Positions 56,389-64,000 of a DNA stretch of 64,000 nt are shown here, one piece after another; the stretch's first letter is position 1, and each line of letters starts with the position of its first letter. The translations under genes and the position numbers were made by a program. Source of the stretch: Terriglobus albidus (GTDB lineage: Bacteria > Acidobacteriota > Terriglobia > Terriglobales > Acidobacteriaceae); the NCBI RefSeq assembly GCF_025685425.1, contig NZ_JAGTAS010000057.1:124001-188000 (forward strand), in the 5' to 3' direction. Below the pieces are notes generated by a model. The model searched no databases and was not told where the DNA came from. It worked only from the letters and a program-made list of their open reading frames with translations.

Positions 56389-56829
56389 TTGGCCGACTCG
56401 ATAACAAGCCGCGCCAGCTTCACCCTCGACTCGACGCTCGACACCGTCAATCGGCTCGAGCTGGAGGCTGAGCAATTCGCCCAGCGTGCAGGATTTTCCG
56501 AGGACGATATCCCCAACATTGCGATGGCCGTGCGTGAAGCCGCAGTGAATGCAGTGCTTCATGGCAATAACTACAGCACGGAGAAGCATGTAAGCGCGTC
56601 CTTTGAAACCACCTCATCGGATCTGGTCATCAAGATTGCTGACCAGGGGCCGGGACTTGACCCTGACACCATTCCCGACCCGCTCGCGCCAGAGAATATC
56701 CTGCGCGGATCGGGACGAGGTATCTTCCTCATCCGCGCTTTTATGGATGAGGTACACTTCCGGCAGACCCATCCCGGGACGGAACTGACCCTGATCAAAC
56801 ACCGCACTCCCGCACCAGCGGGCAATTAA
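56389..56829 (+). CDS. RsbW-like anti-sigma factor / serine kinase (HATPase)
   Basis: 146 residues from TTG 56389, preceded by AGGAG at a 4-base gap; the longer frame from 56278 has no conserved sequence. HATPase landmarks: N-box MAVREAAVNAVLHGNNYS, G1 KIADQGPGLDP, and G2 RGSGRGIFLIRAFMDEV. It belongs to the GHKL anti-sigma group that phosphorylates STAS partners. The partner STAS gene lies 17 bp downstream. The usual order (STAS first) is reversed. No sigma factor gene is adjacent. Confidence 0.88.
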   Translation: MADSITSRASFTLDSTLDTVNRLELEAEQFAQRAGFSEDDIPNIAMAVREAAVNAVLHGNNYSTEKHVSASFETTSSDLVIKIADQGPGLDPDTIPDPLAPENILRGSGRGIFLIRAFMDEVHFRQTHPGTELTLIKHRTPAPAGN

Positions 56830-56846
56830 CTAGGAGGAATCACCAC

Positions 56847-57194
56847 GTGAGCATGAAAGTCAGCACCCGCCAGGTAGACGGCGTCACTATCCTGGATCTG
56901 AGCGGCCGCATCACTCTCGGAGAAGGCAGCGTCGTGTTGCGCGACGCGATCCGCGACCAGCTCGCTAAGGGCAATAAGAGCGTTCTGTTGAACCTGGGCG
57001 ACGTCAGCTATATCGACTCCTCGGGTATCGGCGAGCTCGTCAGCTCCTTCACCACCGTCAAGAACTCCGGTGGCGAGCTGAAACTGCTGAACCTGACCAA
57101 GAAGGTCCACGACCTGCTCCAGATCACGAAGCTCTACACCGTCTTCGACGTCAAGGACGATGAAGCTTCGGCCGTCGCTTCATTCACGAAGTAG
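56847..57194 (+). CDS. STAS-domain anti-anti-sigma factor (RsbV/SpoIIAA type)
   Basis: A 115-residue single STAS domain: TRQVDGVTILDLSGRITLGEGS (strand-turn), VLLNLGDVSYIDSSGIGELVSSFTTVKNSGGELKLLNLTKKV. The phosphorylatable Ser is in DSSGIG. GTG at 56847 or ATG at 56853 may start; AGGAGG precedes. It would sequester the upstream RsbW-like kinase when dephosphorylated, freeing a sigma factor. A strong terminator follows. Confidence 0.93.
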   Translation: MSMKVSTRQVDGVTILDLSGRITLGEGSVVLRDAIRDQLAKGNKSVLLNLGDVSYIDSSGIGELVSSFTTVKNSGGELKLLNLTKKVHDLLQITKLYTVFDVKDDEASAVASFTK

Positions 57195-57233
57195 CCGGTT
57201 CCCTGATCTGCACTGGGACTCTGACGCAACGAT

Positions 57234-57268
57234 AAAGGCCGCCCTGACGGGCGGCCTTTCTGTTTTAT
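57234..57268 (+). terminator. Rho-independent terminator of the RsbW/RsbV pair
   Basis: AAAGGCCGCCC (57234-57244) pairs perfectly with GGGCGGCCTTT (57249-57259) over the tetraloop TGAC, followed by CTGTTTTATT. It also separates the convergent LemA gene. Confidence 0.92.
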
Positions 57269-57281
57269 TGATCTAGCGGCG

Positions 57282-57854
57282 CTACTTGCCAAAATCCACT
57301 TTCGGCGCGGTCTTCGAGCCCGGATCGGCTGCGTAGTAACCCGTCTTCGGAGTGAACCCGGCCATACCCGCCCAGATGGAGTGCGGGAACTGCTGGATGT
57401 ACACGTTGTAGTCCTTGATGGAATCGTTATAGCGGCGGCGCGCAACGGCAATGCGGTTTTCCGTACCGCTCAACTCATCTTCCAAGCGCTGGAACTGCTC
57501 ATTGCTCTTCAGCTCCGGATAGGTCTCCTGCAGGCGGGTCAACGGCAGCAGTGCCACGCTCAAACGGTCGTTCGCCGCCAGCTTTTCATCGGGTGTTCTT
57601 GCGGTCAGCAGGCCGGCGCGTGCGTTGGAGATCGCCGTCAGCACGTCCAGCTCCTGCTTGGCGTAACCCTTCACGGTCGCCACCAGGTTCGGGATCAGAT
57701 CAGCGCGGCGCTGCAGGTTCACATCGATCTCAGAGAAGGCTGCTGTAACCTCCTCGTTCTTCTGCACCATCGTGTTTTTGGAGCCCGTATAGCTGCCGAA
57801 TGCCAACACCACAATCAGTACAACGGCTACCAGCCCAATCAGAAAACCTTTCAT
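57282..57854 (-). CDS. LemA-family protein
   Basis: 190 residues from ATG 57854, with GGAGACGAGG upstream; the frame remains open to 57896. One N-terminal membrane span (FLIGLVAVVLIVVLAFGSYTG), then NTMVQKNEEVTAAFSEIDVNLQRRADLIPNLVATVKGYAKQE, the LemA motif, and helical ENRIAVARRRYNDSIKDYNVYIQQFP. LemA proteins sit in the cytoplasmic membrane with helices outside; the role is unclear. It is followed downstream in family fashion by a TPM gene (upstream on this strand), a widespread pairing. Confidence 0.93.
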   Translation of the reverse strand: MKGFLIGLVAVVLIVVLAFGSYTGSKNTMVQKNEEVTAAFSEIDVNLQRRADLIPNLVATVKGYAKQELDVLTAISNARAGLLTARTPDEKLAANDRLSVALLPLTRLQETYPELKSNEQFQRLEDELSGTENRIAVARRRYNDSIKDYNVYIQQFPHSIWAGMAGFTPKTGYYAADPGSKTAPKVDFGK

Positions 57855-57908
57855 TTGCCTCGTCTCCTGTTTCTCCGGAGGCTTGCCTCCGGCCAACTCT
57901 GAAAATCT

Positions 57909-58790
57909 TTACCAGTCTCCGCTGGAGCCACCGCCACCGGAGTCACCACCACCAAAACCACCGAAGCCGCCGCTGGAATCGCCTCCATCGCTGCCACCAC
58001 CCCAGCCGCCACCACCATCGCCTCGGCCACCCCACTCACGGCGTCCACCGCCGCTGCCCAGAATGTTGCCGAGAATTAGCCAGGGCAGCCAACCACCGCC
58101 GCCACCACCGCCGAAACCACCAGGACCACCGCCCCCGAAGATACGGCGCAGAATGCTCACAACAATCAGGAAGAGGATAAAGCCAACGACCAGAACACCG
58201 ATGCCGATGCCGCCACCGGAGTGTACCGTCGCACGATGATAGGTATGTACTGTCTGCGGAGGATTGAGCGTGACTCCAGCGTCGTCCGCAATTATCTGTC
58301 CGATCTCTGTCACACCGAGACGAATCGCTTCGTCCCACTGGTTCTGCTGCAGCAGCGGCCGCATCGCCCGTCCGATATCGCCAGTTTTGGCATCGGGAAG
58401 AATCCCTTCGAGACCGAAGCCAACTTCGATACGCCGCTTGCGATCCTGCGTGGCAAACAGCAACAGGATGCCACGATCTTTGTATTTCGGATCCTTAGGT
58501 CCAATGCCCCAGGTATGGAAGAGATCGTTCGCGTAGTCTTCGATGGGACGGTCGTCGAGGGACTTGATGATGACCACGGCAATCTGCGCGTGCGCCTGCC
58601 GCTCCACCTCGCCTGCATACTGATTGATCTGTGCTTTGGCCGGATCGGACAATACGCCCGCCAGATCGGTTACGTAAGCCGTCGGCTTGGGAAGGTCGCT
58701 TACCTTCTCTCCCACCGCCGCCAAGGGCGCCAGCACGATCAGCAGCGCCCACATCCACGATCTGGCCCATCGGCCCATATCTGTCATCAT
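57909..58790 (-). CDS. TPM-domain membrane protein (YgcG-like) with Gly-rich tail
   Basis: 293 residues. The signal peptide (MWALLIVLAPLAAVGEK) is followed by the TPM domain (about 30-165): YVTDLAGVLSDPAKAQINQYAGEVERQAHAQIAVVIIKSLDDRPIEDYANDLFHTWGIG, LLFATQDRKRRIEVGFGLEGILPD. A membrane span (GIGVLVVGFILFLIVVSILRRIF) then leads to a Gly-rich tail with Trp. This is the form that pairs with LemA. No clear ribosome-binding site is seen: repeat copy L ends 3 bp upstream of the ATG, so initiation may use AGGA in the element. Confidence 0.9.
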   Translation of the reverse strand: MMTDMGRWARSWMWALLIVLAPLAAVGEKVSDLPKPTAYVTDLAGVLSDPAKAQINQYAGEVERQAHAQIAVVIIKSLDDRPIEDYANDLFHTWGIGPKDPKYKDRGILLLFATQDRKRRIEVGFGLEGILPDAKTGDIGRAMRPLLQQNQWDEAIRLGVTEIGQIIADDAGVTLNPPQTVHTYHRATVHSGGGIGIGVLVVGFILFLIVVSILRRIFGGGGPGGFGGGGGGGWLPWLILGNILGSGGGRREWGGRGDGGGGWGGGSDGGDSSGGFGGFGGGDSGGGGSSGDW

Positions 58791-58792
58791 TC

Positions 58793-58899
58793 TAGAGCAT
58801 TTTTCCTGTTGCTAAGTATCCCGGAAGGCGGCGTTTTCATTGCGGAAAACGCCCATAGATGCACAAGCCCTGCACTACACCTACAGGAAAGATGCTCTA
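58793..58899 (-). repeat. TA-flanked palindromic element, copy L
   Basis: The copy reads TAGAGCATTTTTCCTGTTGC ... TACAGGAAAGATGCTCTA. It is shorter than the other full copies because part of the left half is missing (CCCGGAAGGCGGCG). It ends 3 bp before the TPM gene start codon. Confidence 0.9.
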
Positions 58900-58930
58900 C
58901 GCTTTCGCCCTGCCAAAGGTTCCGCAGGGC

Positions 58931-58966
58931 AAGACAAAGGCGGGCCTTCGCGCCCGCCTTTGTCTT
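58931..58966 (-). terminator. Rho-independent terminator of the DUF4142 gene
   Basis: AAGACAAAGGCGGGC (58931-58945) pairs perfectly with GCCCGCCTTTGTCTT (58952-58966) over a 6-nt loop. It lies 13 bp past the stop of the DUF4142 gene. No strong T-run on either side, but the 15-bp stem is the most stable in the region. Confidence 0.75.
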
Positions 58967-58979
58967 CCAGCATCTTACC

Positions 58980-59627
58980 TTACTGCATTGCAAGATAACC
59001 GTTCTTACGCGCGACCGAATCGGCCTGCATGATGTGGTCCTGAATGACAGGGATGGTGCGGTCGAGAGCGTCTCTGAGTGAGTTATTTGAGGTGGCCACC
59101 ATGGTGTCGCGGAAGAGCTTCAGATCTTCGCGGTGACTTTCTGCCATGGCCATCATGTACTCCTTGTCGAACTGCTCTCCTGAAAGACCGCTCAACCGGT
59201 CATACAGTTTCTGGTCCCTTTTGGAAAGTTCCCGGGCTGGAGGACCGCCGAGCTCCTGCGCCAGCGGCTTCCAGGTGCGCGCGAGTGCGGCATGGTCGGT
59301 CATGATCTTCTGCGCAAACGCCTTCACATCGTCGTTGCTGGACTTCGCCAAAGCAAGCTGGCTCATGCGTACGACTCCCCTGCTGCTTTGAGCCGCCGTC
59401 TTCAGAAAGAAGCGGTCCCGCATACGTTCGCCGGTATCTCCCAGCGGGGCCGAGGTATCTTCCGGTCGTGCATTGGAAACACCAACACCTGCCGGCTTCT
59501 CCTGCCGCTGCTGCTGCGGTGTTGGATTGGTGTTGTAGACACCGCCGCTCGTGTCCTGCTGTGCGGCTAAAGTTGCCGCACCAAATCCCAACATCACCAC
59601 AAAGGCTGAAACGCCTGATATTCGCAT
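58980..59627 (-). CDS. Exported DUF4142 protein
   Basis: 215 residues from ATG 59627 with AGGAGGGCCCGAAAAG upstream. Signal peptide SGVSAFVVMLGFGAATLAAQ, then a low-complexity stretch (NTNPTPQQQRQEKPAG). The DUF4142 helical bundle (about 70-212) has VVRMSQLALAKSSNDDVKAFAQKIMTDHAAL and FDKEYMMAMAESHREDLKLFRDT. The family has a ferritin-like four-helix layout; its function is unclear. It is divergent from the oligopeptidase gene. Confidence 0.9.
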   Translation of the reverse strand: MRISGVSAFVVMLGFGAATLAAQQDTSGGVYNTNPTPQQQRQEKPAGVGVSNARPEDTSAPLGDTGERMRDRFFLKTAAQSSRGVVRMSQLALAKSSNDDVKAFAQKIMTDHAALARTWKPLAQELGGPPARELSKRDQKLYDRLSGLSGEQFDKEYMMAMAESHREDLKLFRDTMVATSNNSLRDALDRTIPVIQDHIMQADSVARKNGYLAMQ

Positions 59628-59750
59628 CTTTTCGGGCCCTCCTGTAGCTCTACGATCTCTACGACGAGGCACAATACTCCACTCTTTCTTAGGGTGGCAA
59701 CATTGATCTGCGGTTGCCTGTATCCTCTACCTTTGGAGCCGAATCAAGAG

Positions 59751-61835
59751 ATGCAACCACCTGTCGCCCGCCGCGAGCCGAATCCCACCCACATTCATGG
59801 ACACACTCTGGAAGACGATTACTTTTGGCTCCGCAATAAGGACTCAGAAGATGTAATCGAGTATCTGAAGGCCGAGAACGCCTACACCCACGCCTTCATG
59901 GAGCCCACCAAAGAGTTACAGGACAAGCTCTACCGTGAGATGCTGTCGCACATCAAGGAGACCGATGTCTCGGTCCCCTACCTCGCGAACGGGTACTTCT
60001 ATTACACCCGCACGGTCGAAGGCCTGCAGTACCCCATCTACTGCCGCAAGCCATCACCCGTTCCAGACGACCCGAACGCCGTCTATAACGACGATGCCGC
60101 AGAGCAGGTCATTCTTGACGTCAATGAGCTGGCCAAAGGCCAGCCCTTCATGGCCATCGGTGGCCTTGCGGTCTCGCCGGATAACACACTGCTGGCCTAT
60201 TCGACTGACAACACCGGCTACCGCCAGTACACGCTGCACATCCGCTCCCTGGACACCGGAAAAGACCTACCGGATACCGCGCTGCGCACGGGTTCCCTGG
60301 TATGGGCCGACGACTCAAAGACGCTCTTCTACACCGTGGAAGACGAACAGACTAAGCGTCACTATCGCCTTTACCGTCATACGCTCGGGGAGGACACGAC
60401 AAAGGACACCATCATCTTTGAGGAGACGGACGAACGTTTCAATCTCGGCGCTGGACGCAGCCGTGATCGCAAGTACATCTTCATGGAGTCCGGCAGTCAC
60501 ACAACAACCGAGGTACGGTTCGCGCTCGCTTCCAACCCGACGATGTTCACTCTGCTGGCTCCGCGCATTAATGATCAGGAGTACTACGCCGACCATCGCA
60601 ACGGCCGCTTCTATATCCGTGTGAATGACACCGGCAAGAACTTTCGTCTGGTATCGGCGGAGGTGGCTGCTCCTGGACGCGAGCACTGGACCGAAGAGCT
60701 TCCAGAGGATCCAGAGTATCCGCTCGAAGACTTCGATCTCTTCCGCGACTTTGCGGTCGCCTCCGACCGCGTGCTCGGCCTGCCTCGGCTTCGCGTCTTT
60801 GGCTGGAGTGGCGAGAAGCTGACGTCCACATCGGAAGAGGTAACCTTCCCTGAGCCGACCTACTCTGCAGGTTTGCACGTCAATGCGGAGTTCGCCGCGG
60901 CTAGCTTCCGCTATAGCTATCAGTCACTGGTCTCACCATCGTCGGTCTATAGCTACGATGTCCAGACACATTCGTCCACTCTGTTGAAGCAACAGGAGGT
61001 CCCCGGCGGTTTCGACCGCTCCCGTTATGCTTCCGAGCGCATCTGGGCGACAGCATCCGACGGGACAAAGATCCCGATCTCCCTTGTCTATCGTCGCGAT
61101 GAGTTCGTCCGCAACGGCGAGAATCCGCTGTATATCTACGGCTACGGTTCTTACGGTTACGCACTCCCCGTTGGCTTCAACCCGAACCGTCTTTCGCTGC
61201 TCGATCGCGGTCTGGTACTGGCCTATGCACATATCCGCGGCGGCGGCGATCTTGGTGACAAATGGCACGATGCCGGCAAGATGCAGATGAAGATGAACAC
61301 CTTTACGGACTTCATCGCCGCGACCGAGCATCTCGTTGCTGAAGGCTATGGCGATCCGAAACGGGTCGCCATCGAAGGCGGCTCCGCAGGAGGCCTGCTG
61401 ATGGGCGCTGTCACCAATCTTCGTCCTGATCTCTTCAGCGTTGTGCTCTCGCATGTGCCCTTCGTCGACGTGATGAACACCATGCTCGATGACTCGCTTC
61501 CGCTCACCGTCGGCGAGTATGAAGAGTGGGGTAACCCGAACGAGCCGGAAGCGTTTGCCACCATGCACGCCTATTCGCCGTACGACAATCTGAAACCGGG
61601 CGGCTACCCGGCAATGCTGGTGAAAACCAGCCTGAACGATTCGCAGGTGATGTACTGGGAGCCGGCCAAGTATGTCGCCAAGCTGCGCACCCTGAAGACG
61701 AACGACACGCCGCTTCTGCTTGAGACCAACATGGACGCGGGTCATGGAGGAGCTTCAGGCCGTTATGACTATCTGAAGGAGATCGCCTTCGATTATGCCT
61801 TCCTGCTGACCCAGTTGGGAGTTGAAAAACCATGA
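59751..61835 (+). CDS. Oligopeptidase B-like S9 serine peptidase
   Basis: 694 residues from ATG 59751, preceded by AAGAG; the frame from 59694 is likely leader. An N-terminal propeller (about 40-400: DDYFWLRNK, PYLANGYFYYTRTVEGLQYPIYCRK) is followed by the alpha/beta hydrolase domain: GYGSYGYALPVGFNPNRLSLLDRGLVLAYAHIRGGGDLGDKWHDAGK, GGSAGGLLMGAV (Ser in GGSAGG), LNDSQVMYWEPAKY (Asp) and DAGHGGASGRY (His). The order and IRGGG block are those of oligopeptidase B, which cuts after Arg/Lys in short peptides. No signal peptide is evident, so it is cytosolic or periplasm-uncertain. Coupled to the next gene by ATGA. Confidence 0.94.
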   Translation: MQPPVARREPNPTHIHGHTLEDDYFWLRNKDSEDVIEYLKAENAYTHAFMEPTKELQDKLYREMLSHIKETDVSVPYLANGYFYYTRTVEGLQYPIYCRKPSPVPDDPNAVYNDDAAEQVILDVNELAKGQPFMAIGGLAVSPDNTLLAYSTDNTGYRQYTLHIRSLDTGKDLPDTALRTGSLVWADDSKTLFYTVEDEQTKRHYRLYRHTLGEDTTKDTIIFEETDERFNLGAGRSRDRKYIFMESGSHTTTEVRFALASNPTMFTLLAPRINDQEYYADHRNGRFYIRVNDTGKNFRLVSAEVAAPGREHWTEELPEDPEYPLEDFDLFRDFAVASDRVLGLPRLRVFGWSGEKLTSTSEEVTFPEPTYSAGLHVNAEFAAASFRYSYQSLVSPSSVYSYDVQTHSSTLLKQQEVPGGFDRSRYASERIWATASDGTKIPISLVYRRDEFVRNGENPLYIYGYGSYGYALPVGFNPNRLSLLDRGLVLAYAHIRGGGDLGDKWHDAGKMQMKMNTFTDFIAATEHLVAEGYGDPKRVAIEGGSAGGLLMGAVTNLRPDLFSVVLSHVPFVDVMNTMLDDSLPLTVGEYEEWGNPNEPEAFATMHAYSPYDNLKPGGYPAMLVKTSLNDSQVMYWEPAKYVAKLRTLKTNDTPLLLETNMDAGHGGASGRYDYLKEIAFDYAFLLTQLGVEKP

Positions 61836-62932
61836 GGAGAAAGAGAGCACTTTTTGCGCTGGCTGCGGCTGCCATGATCTCCATGACCACACTTGCCCAA
61901 ACACCACAGACACTTCACAAATGGGCCATCGTCATCCACGGAGGCGCCGGCGTCATCGAACGAAAGAATATGACCCCTGAAGCCGAAAAGGCCTACCGCG
62001 CTGCCCTCGACAAGGTACTGCAGACCGGCGCGGACGTTCTGGCCAAAGGCGGATCTTCCCTCGATGCCATTGAAGCTTCTATCAAACTGATGGAAGACGA
62101 TCCGCTGTTCAATGCCGGCCGGGGCGCCGTCTTTACCGCGGCCGGACGCAATGAACTGGACGCTGCCATCATGGACGGCAAGACCCTGAACGCAGGCGCA
62201 GTTGCTGAAGTCACCCGCACAAGGCACCCCATCTCGCTGGCACGCACGGTCATGGAGAAGTCTCCGCACGTCATGCTGATCGGCAACGGAGCAGATGAGT
62301 TCGGCGCCGAGCGGGACCTTGAGCAGGTCGATCCTAGCTATTTCTTCACCGAGCGCCGCTGGCAACAGCTTGTGAAGGCGCTCAAGGCCAAGGGCAAACC
62401 GATTCCTCCGCGCCCTGCAGGCGCTCCTCCTGAGCCAAAGGAACCTATCTCTTTCCTGCAACCCGATGAACTGCCTGCCGCGGCGTGGCCTGATGAGAAC
62501 CAGACACACAAGTACGGTACTGTCGGGGTCGTCGCTCTCGACCGGGATGGTAATGTGGCTGCCGGCACCTCCACCGGAGGCACAACGGCGAAGCTCTATG
62601 GCCGCGTCGGCGATTCGCCCATCATCGGGGCGGGTACGTACGCTTCCAATCAGAGCTGCGCTGTTTCTGCCACGGGCACAGGCGAATACTTCATTCGCCT
62701 TACGGTCGCCCGCGAGATCTGCGCGCTGGTCGAGTACAAGGGAATGAAGCTACAGGCGGCAGCCGACGAGGTGATTCAGAAGCGTCTTACTGCCCTCAAG
62801 GGTGATGGTGGGATCATCGCGATCACACCCGATGGACAACTGGCATGGAGCTTCAATACTCCCGGGATGTATCGCGCCAGGCTGGCGGAAGGTGGCAAGG
62901 CTCAGGTCAGCATCTATCACGATGAGCCGTAA
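61832..62932 (+). CDS. Exported isoaspartyl peptidase / L-asparaginase (Ntn hydrolase)
   Basis: 366 residues, overlapping the upstream stop (ATGA). Signal peptide RALFALAAAAMISMTTLA. The alpha chain starts WAIVIHGGAGVIERKNM and the beta chain follows the autocleavage site at HKYGTVGVVALDRDGNVAAGTSTGG, with Thr as nucleophile. GDSPIIGAGTYASN and GTGEYFIR complete the active site. It hydrolyses isoaspartyl dipeptides, asparagine or related amides after export. With the upstream oligopeptidase it suggests peptide degradation. Confidence 0.94.
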   Translation: MRRKRALFALAAAAMISMTTLAQTPQTLHKWAIVIHGGAGVIERKNMTPEAEKAYRAALDKVLQTGADVLAKGGSSLDAIEASIKLMEDDPLFNAGRGAVFTAAGRNELDAAIMDGKTLNAGAVAEVTRTRHPISLARTVMEKSPHVMLIGNGADEFGAERDLEQVDPSYFFTERRWQQLVKALKAKGKPIPPRPAGAPPEPKEPISFLQPDELPAAAWPDENQTHKYGTVGVVALDRDGNVAAGTSTGGTTAKLYGRVGDSPIIGAGTYASNQSCAVSATGTGEYFIRLTVAREICALVEYKGMKLQAAADEVIQKRLTALKGDGGIIAITPDGQLAWSFNTPGMYRARLAEGGKAQVSIYHDEP

Positions 62933-63276
62933 GGCTAGGAGGTATCGACGAATTCGGCGGATCTGACGCAGTCAAAGCTGACTGAAACTGGTGGGAGCAG
63001 CCGGCTTCAGCCAAGCTGATAAAAGCGTAAAAGTAGATCGGCTTAAAGCCCATTTTTATGTTGACCCACAGCTCCCACCCGGTTCGAGCTTCGCTCGAAT
63101 AGTTGACCCCAGCGAACTAAGCTCGCCGGGACCCCGAATATCCCACCCGTTGCGTTGCAATGGATGGGCACCCAGAGTGTGGGCGCCCAAATTTATGTAG
63201 ACCCACCTACAATTTCCGGAAAATGAAAGAGGGGCATTCGCCCCCTCTCTTTATTGAGTGCGGTAATTTCGAATGC
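62933..63276. repeat. Intergenic region with nested inverted repeats (possible element)
   Basis: GGTGGGAGC (62990-62998) is inverted at 63071-63079 as GCTCCCACC, framing a 90-bp unit with an internal stem AAGC(T)GAT...ATCGGCTT. After it come TTCGAGC/GCTCGAA, ACCCCAGCGAAC (also present in the element upstream of lpxD) and two inverted GGGC/GCCC pairs. There is no open reading frame with support. I see no other signal than the terminator at 63225-63255. Confidence 0.5.
63225..63255 (-). terminator. Terminator between the isoaspartyl peptidase and ABC exporter genes
   Basis: AAAGAGGGG and CCCCCTCTCTTT around the loop CATTCG form a stem of about 8-9 bp with flanking A/T runs on either side (TTATT on the plus strand). 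It may terminate both convergent genes. Confidence 0.65.
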
Positions 63277-64000
63277 CTACGCCTTTGCCTCTTCCTCGAG
63301 CTTGTCGCCTTCGCCCGGAGCCAGGAACATATTCATCTCTACGCCATGCTGCCGCATGTAGAGCTCGTAATAGCGTCCGCCAAGCGCAAGCAGTTCTTCA
63401 TGGCGTCCACGCTCACGGATGCTGCCTTGTTCTACAACCAGGATCTGATCTGCCCTGCGAATAGTTGAGAGCCGGTGAGCAATGACGAACGTCGTTCGTC
63501 CCCGCATCAGGTAGTTCAGACCTTCCTGGATCAGGGCCTCGCTCTCCGAATCAAGCGAACTGGTCGCTTCATCCAGAATCAGAATGCGAGGATCGGCAAG
63601 GATGGCGCGTGCGATCGAGAGCCGCTGTCTCTGGCCCCCGCTGAGTTTCACGCCCCGCTCGCCGACGATGGTCTCATAGCCTTCTGGGAAGCGCTCCACG
63701 AACTCGTCTACACGTGCGATGCGACAGGCTTCTCTCCACTGCTCTTCCGTTGCCTCAGGGCGTGAGAACAACACGTTCTCCCGCACTGTGCCGTCGAAGA
63801 GGAAGGTCTCCTGCAGCACCACACCTAGCTGCGAGCGATAGCTGCTCAGCTTCACTTCCGCCAGGTCGACGCCATCGACCACTACGCGGCCATGCTGTGC
63901 GGTATGGAAGGCGCACACCAGGCTGATGATGGTCGACTTGCCGGAACCGGACGAGCCCACCAGCGCCGTCGAGGTCCCGGGCCTGGCCACGAAGTCAATG
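63277..64000 (-). CDS. ABC exporter ATPase domain (partial, MsbA/multidrug type)
   Basis: The frame enters from the right edge (continuing upstream of base 64000) and ends at 63277, giving about 240 residues of the ATPase domain. Walker A GSSGSGKST, Q-loop LGVVLQETFLFDGTVRENVLF, signature LSGGQRQRLSIARAI, Walker B ILILDEATSSLD, H-loop VIAHRLSTIRRADQI are all present. The C-terminus MFLAPGEGDKLEEEAKA is intact. The upstream membrane domain is outside the window. The ENVLFSRP style fits ABC exporters with fused permease and ATPase. Confidence 0.93.
   Translation of the reverse strand, partial: IDFVARPGTSTALVGSSGSGKSTIISLVCAFHTAQHGRVVVDGVDLAEVKLSSYRSQLGVVLQETFLFDGTVRENVLFSRPEATEEQWREACRIARVDEFVERFPEGYETIVGERGVKLSGGQRQRLSIARAILADPRILILDEATSSLDSESEALIQEGLNYLMRGRTTFVIAHRLSTIRRADQILVVEQGSIRERGRHEELLALGGRYYELYMRQHGVEMNMFLAPGEGDKLEEEAKA

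Overview
The window looks like chromosomal DNA of a Gram-negative, GC-moderate acidobacterium (Acidobacteriota, class Terriglobia is my best guess). The main pointers are a GWxTD-domain protein next to a carboxypeptidase-regulatory/outer-membrane-type protein, LpxD (lipid A), a DUF4142 protein, a periplasmic-adaptor/ABC pair, and many predicted exported proteins. The placement is inferred from gene content; there is no rRNA in the window. I see no prophage, complete insertion sequence or CRISPR array.

Layout. 0.1-8 kb: a short AAA+/Fis regulator lacking the GAFTGA loop, a tRNA-Lys(CTT), two membrane proteins, a sensor histidine kinase and a large exported protein of unknown function. 8-19.5 kb: gnd, an outer-membrane-type protein coupled to a GWxTD protein, a MacA-like adaptor plus ABC ATPase, lpxD, a response regulator, a lipoprotein, a 52-residue membrane protein and a small beta-barrel protein. 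19.5-33 kb: tmk, cytochrome P450 and holB in a row, an Hfq-like protein, Sua5/TsaC, a CYTH protein, an exported protein with kinase-like motifs, a purine permease, an ECF-type sigma factor, a DsbA-like protein, NAD synthetase and a polyprenyl glycosylphosphotransferase. 33-43 kb: an M20 peptidase/mobA/MlaF-like operon, a TetR-controlled ABC exporter, rhodanese, and an NtrC-NtrB-lipoprotein operon. 43-54 kb: secA, an SGNH esterase, xerD-xerC, a HAD phosphatase, a NUDIX hydrolase, and a tight PRC/MgtE_N/CBS - glycosyltransferase - NRAMP operon. 54-64 kb: M13 peptidase, an RsbW/RsbV-type pair, LemA/TPM, DUF4142, oligopeptidase B plus isoaspartyl peptidase, and the end of an ABC exporter.

The most striking non-genic signal is a family of about 115-bp palindromic elements (11 full-length copies and one fragment). 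They have terminal inverted repeats TAGAGCATTTTCCCTGT and a TA dinucleotide at both ends of almost every full copy, which resembles a miniature inverted-repeat element with TA target duplication. Seven genes take their stop codon (TAG) from the first three bases of an element. Four further copies sit 3-40 bp upstream of start codons. A second, distinct 150-bp inverted-repeat element lies upstream of lpxD.

Other points of interest are a hairpin that buries the ribosome-binding site and start of the GAFTGA-less regulator, a P450 gene inserted between tmk and holB, a probable Mg-type NRAMP transporter (DNDA instead of DPGN, TPW instead of MPH) in one operon with a soluble MgtE-like Mg sensor, and a kinase-like motif set in an exported acidobacterial protein. 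Starts were chosen from Shine-Dalgarno spacing and signal-peptide position where possible; several are GTG or TTG.
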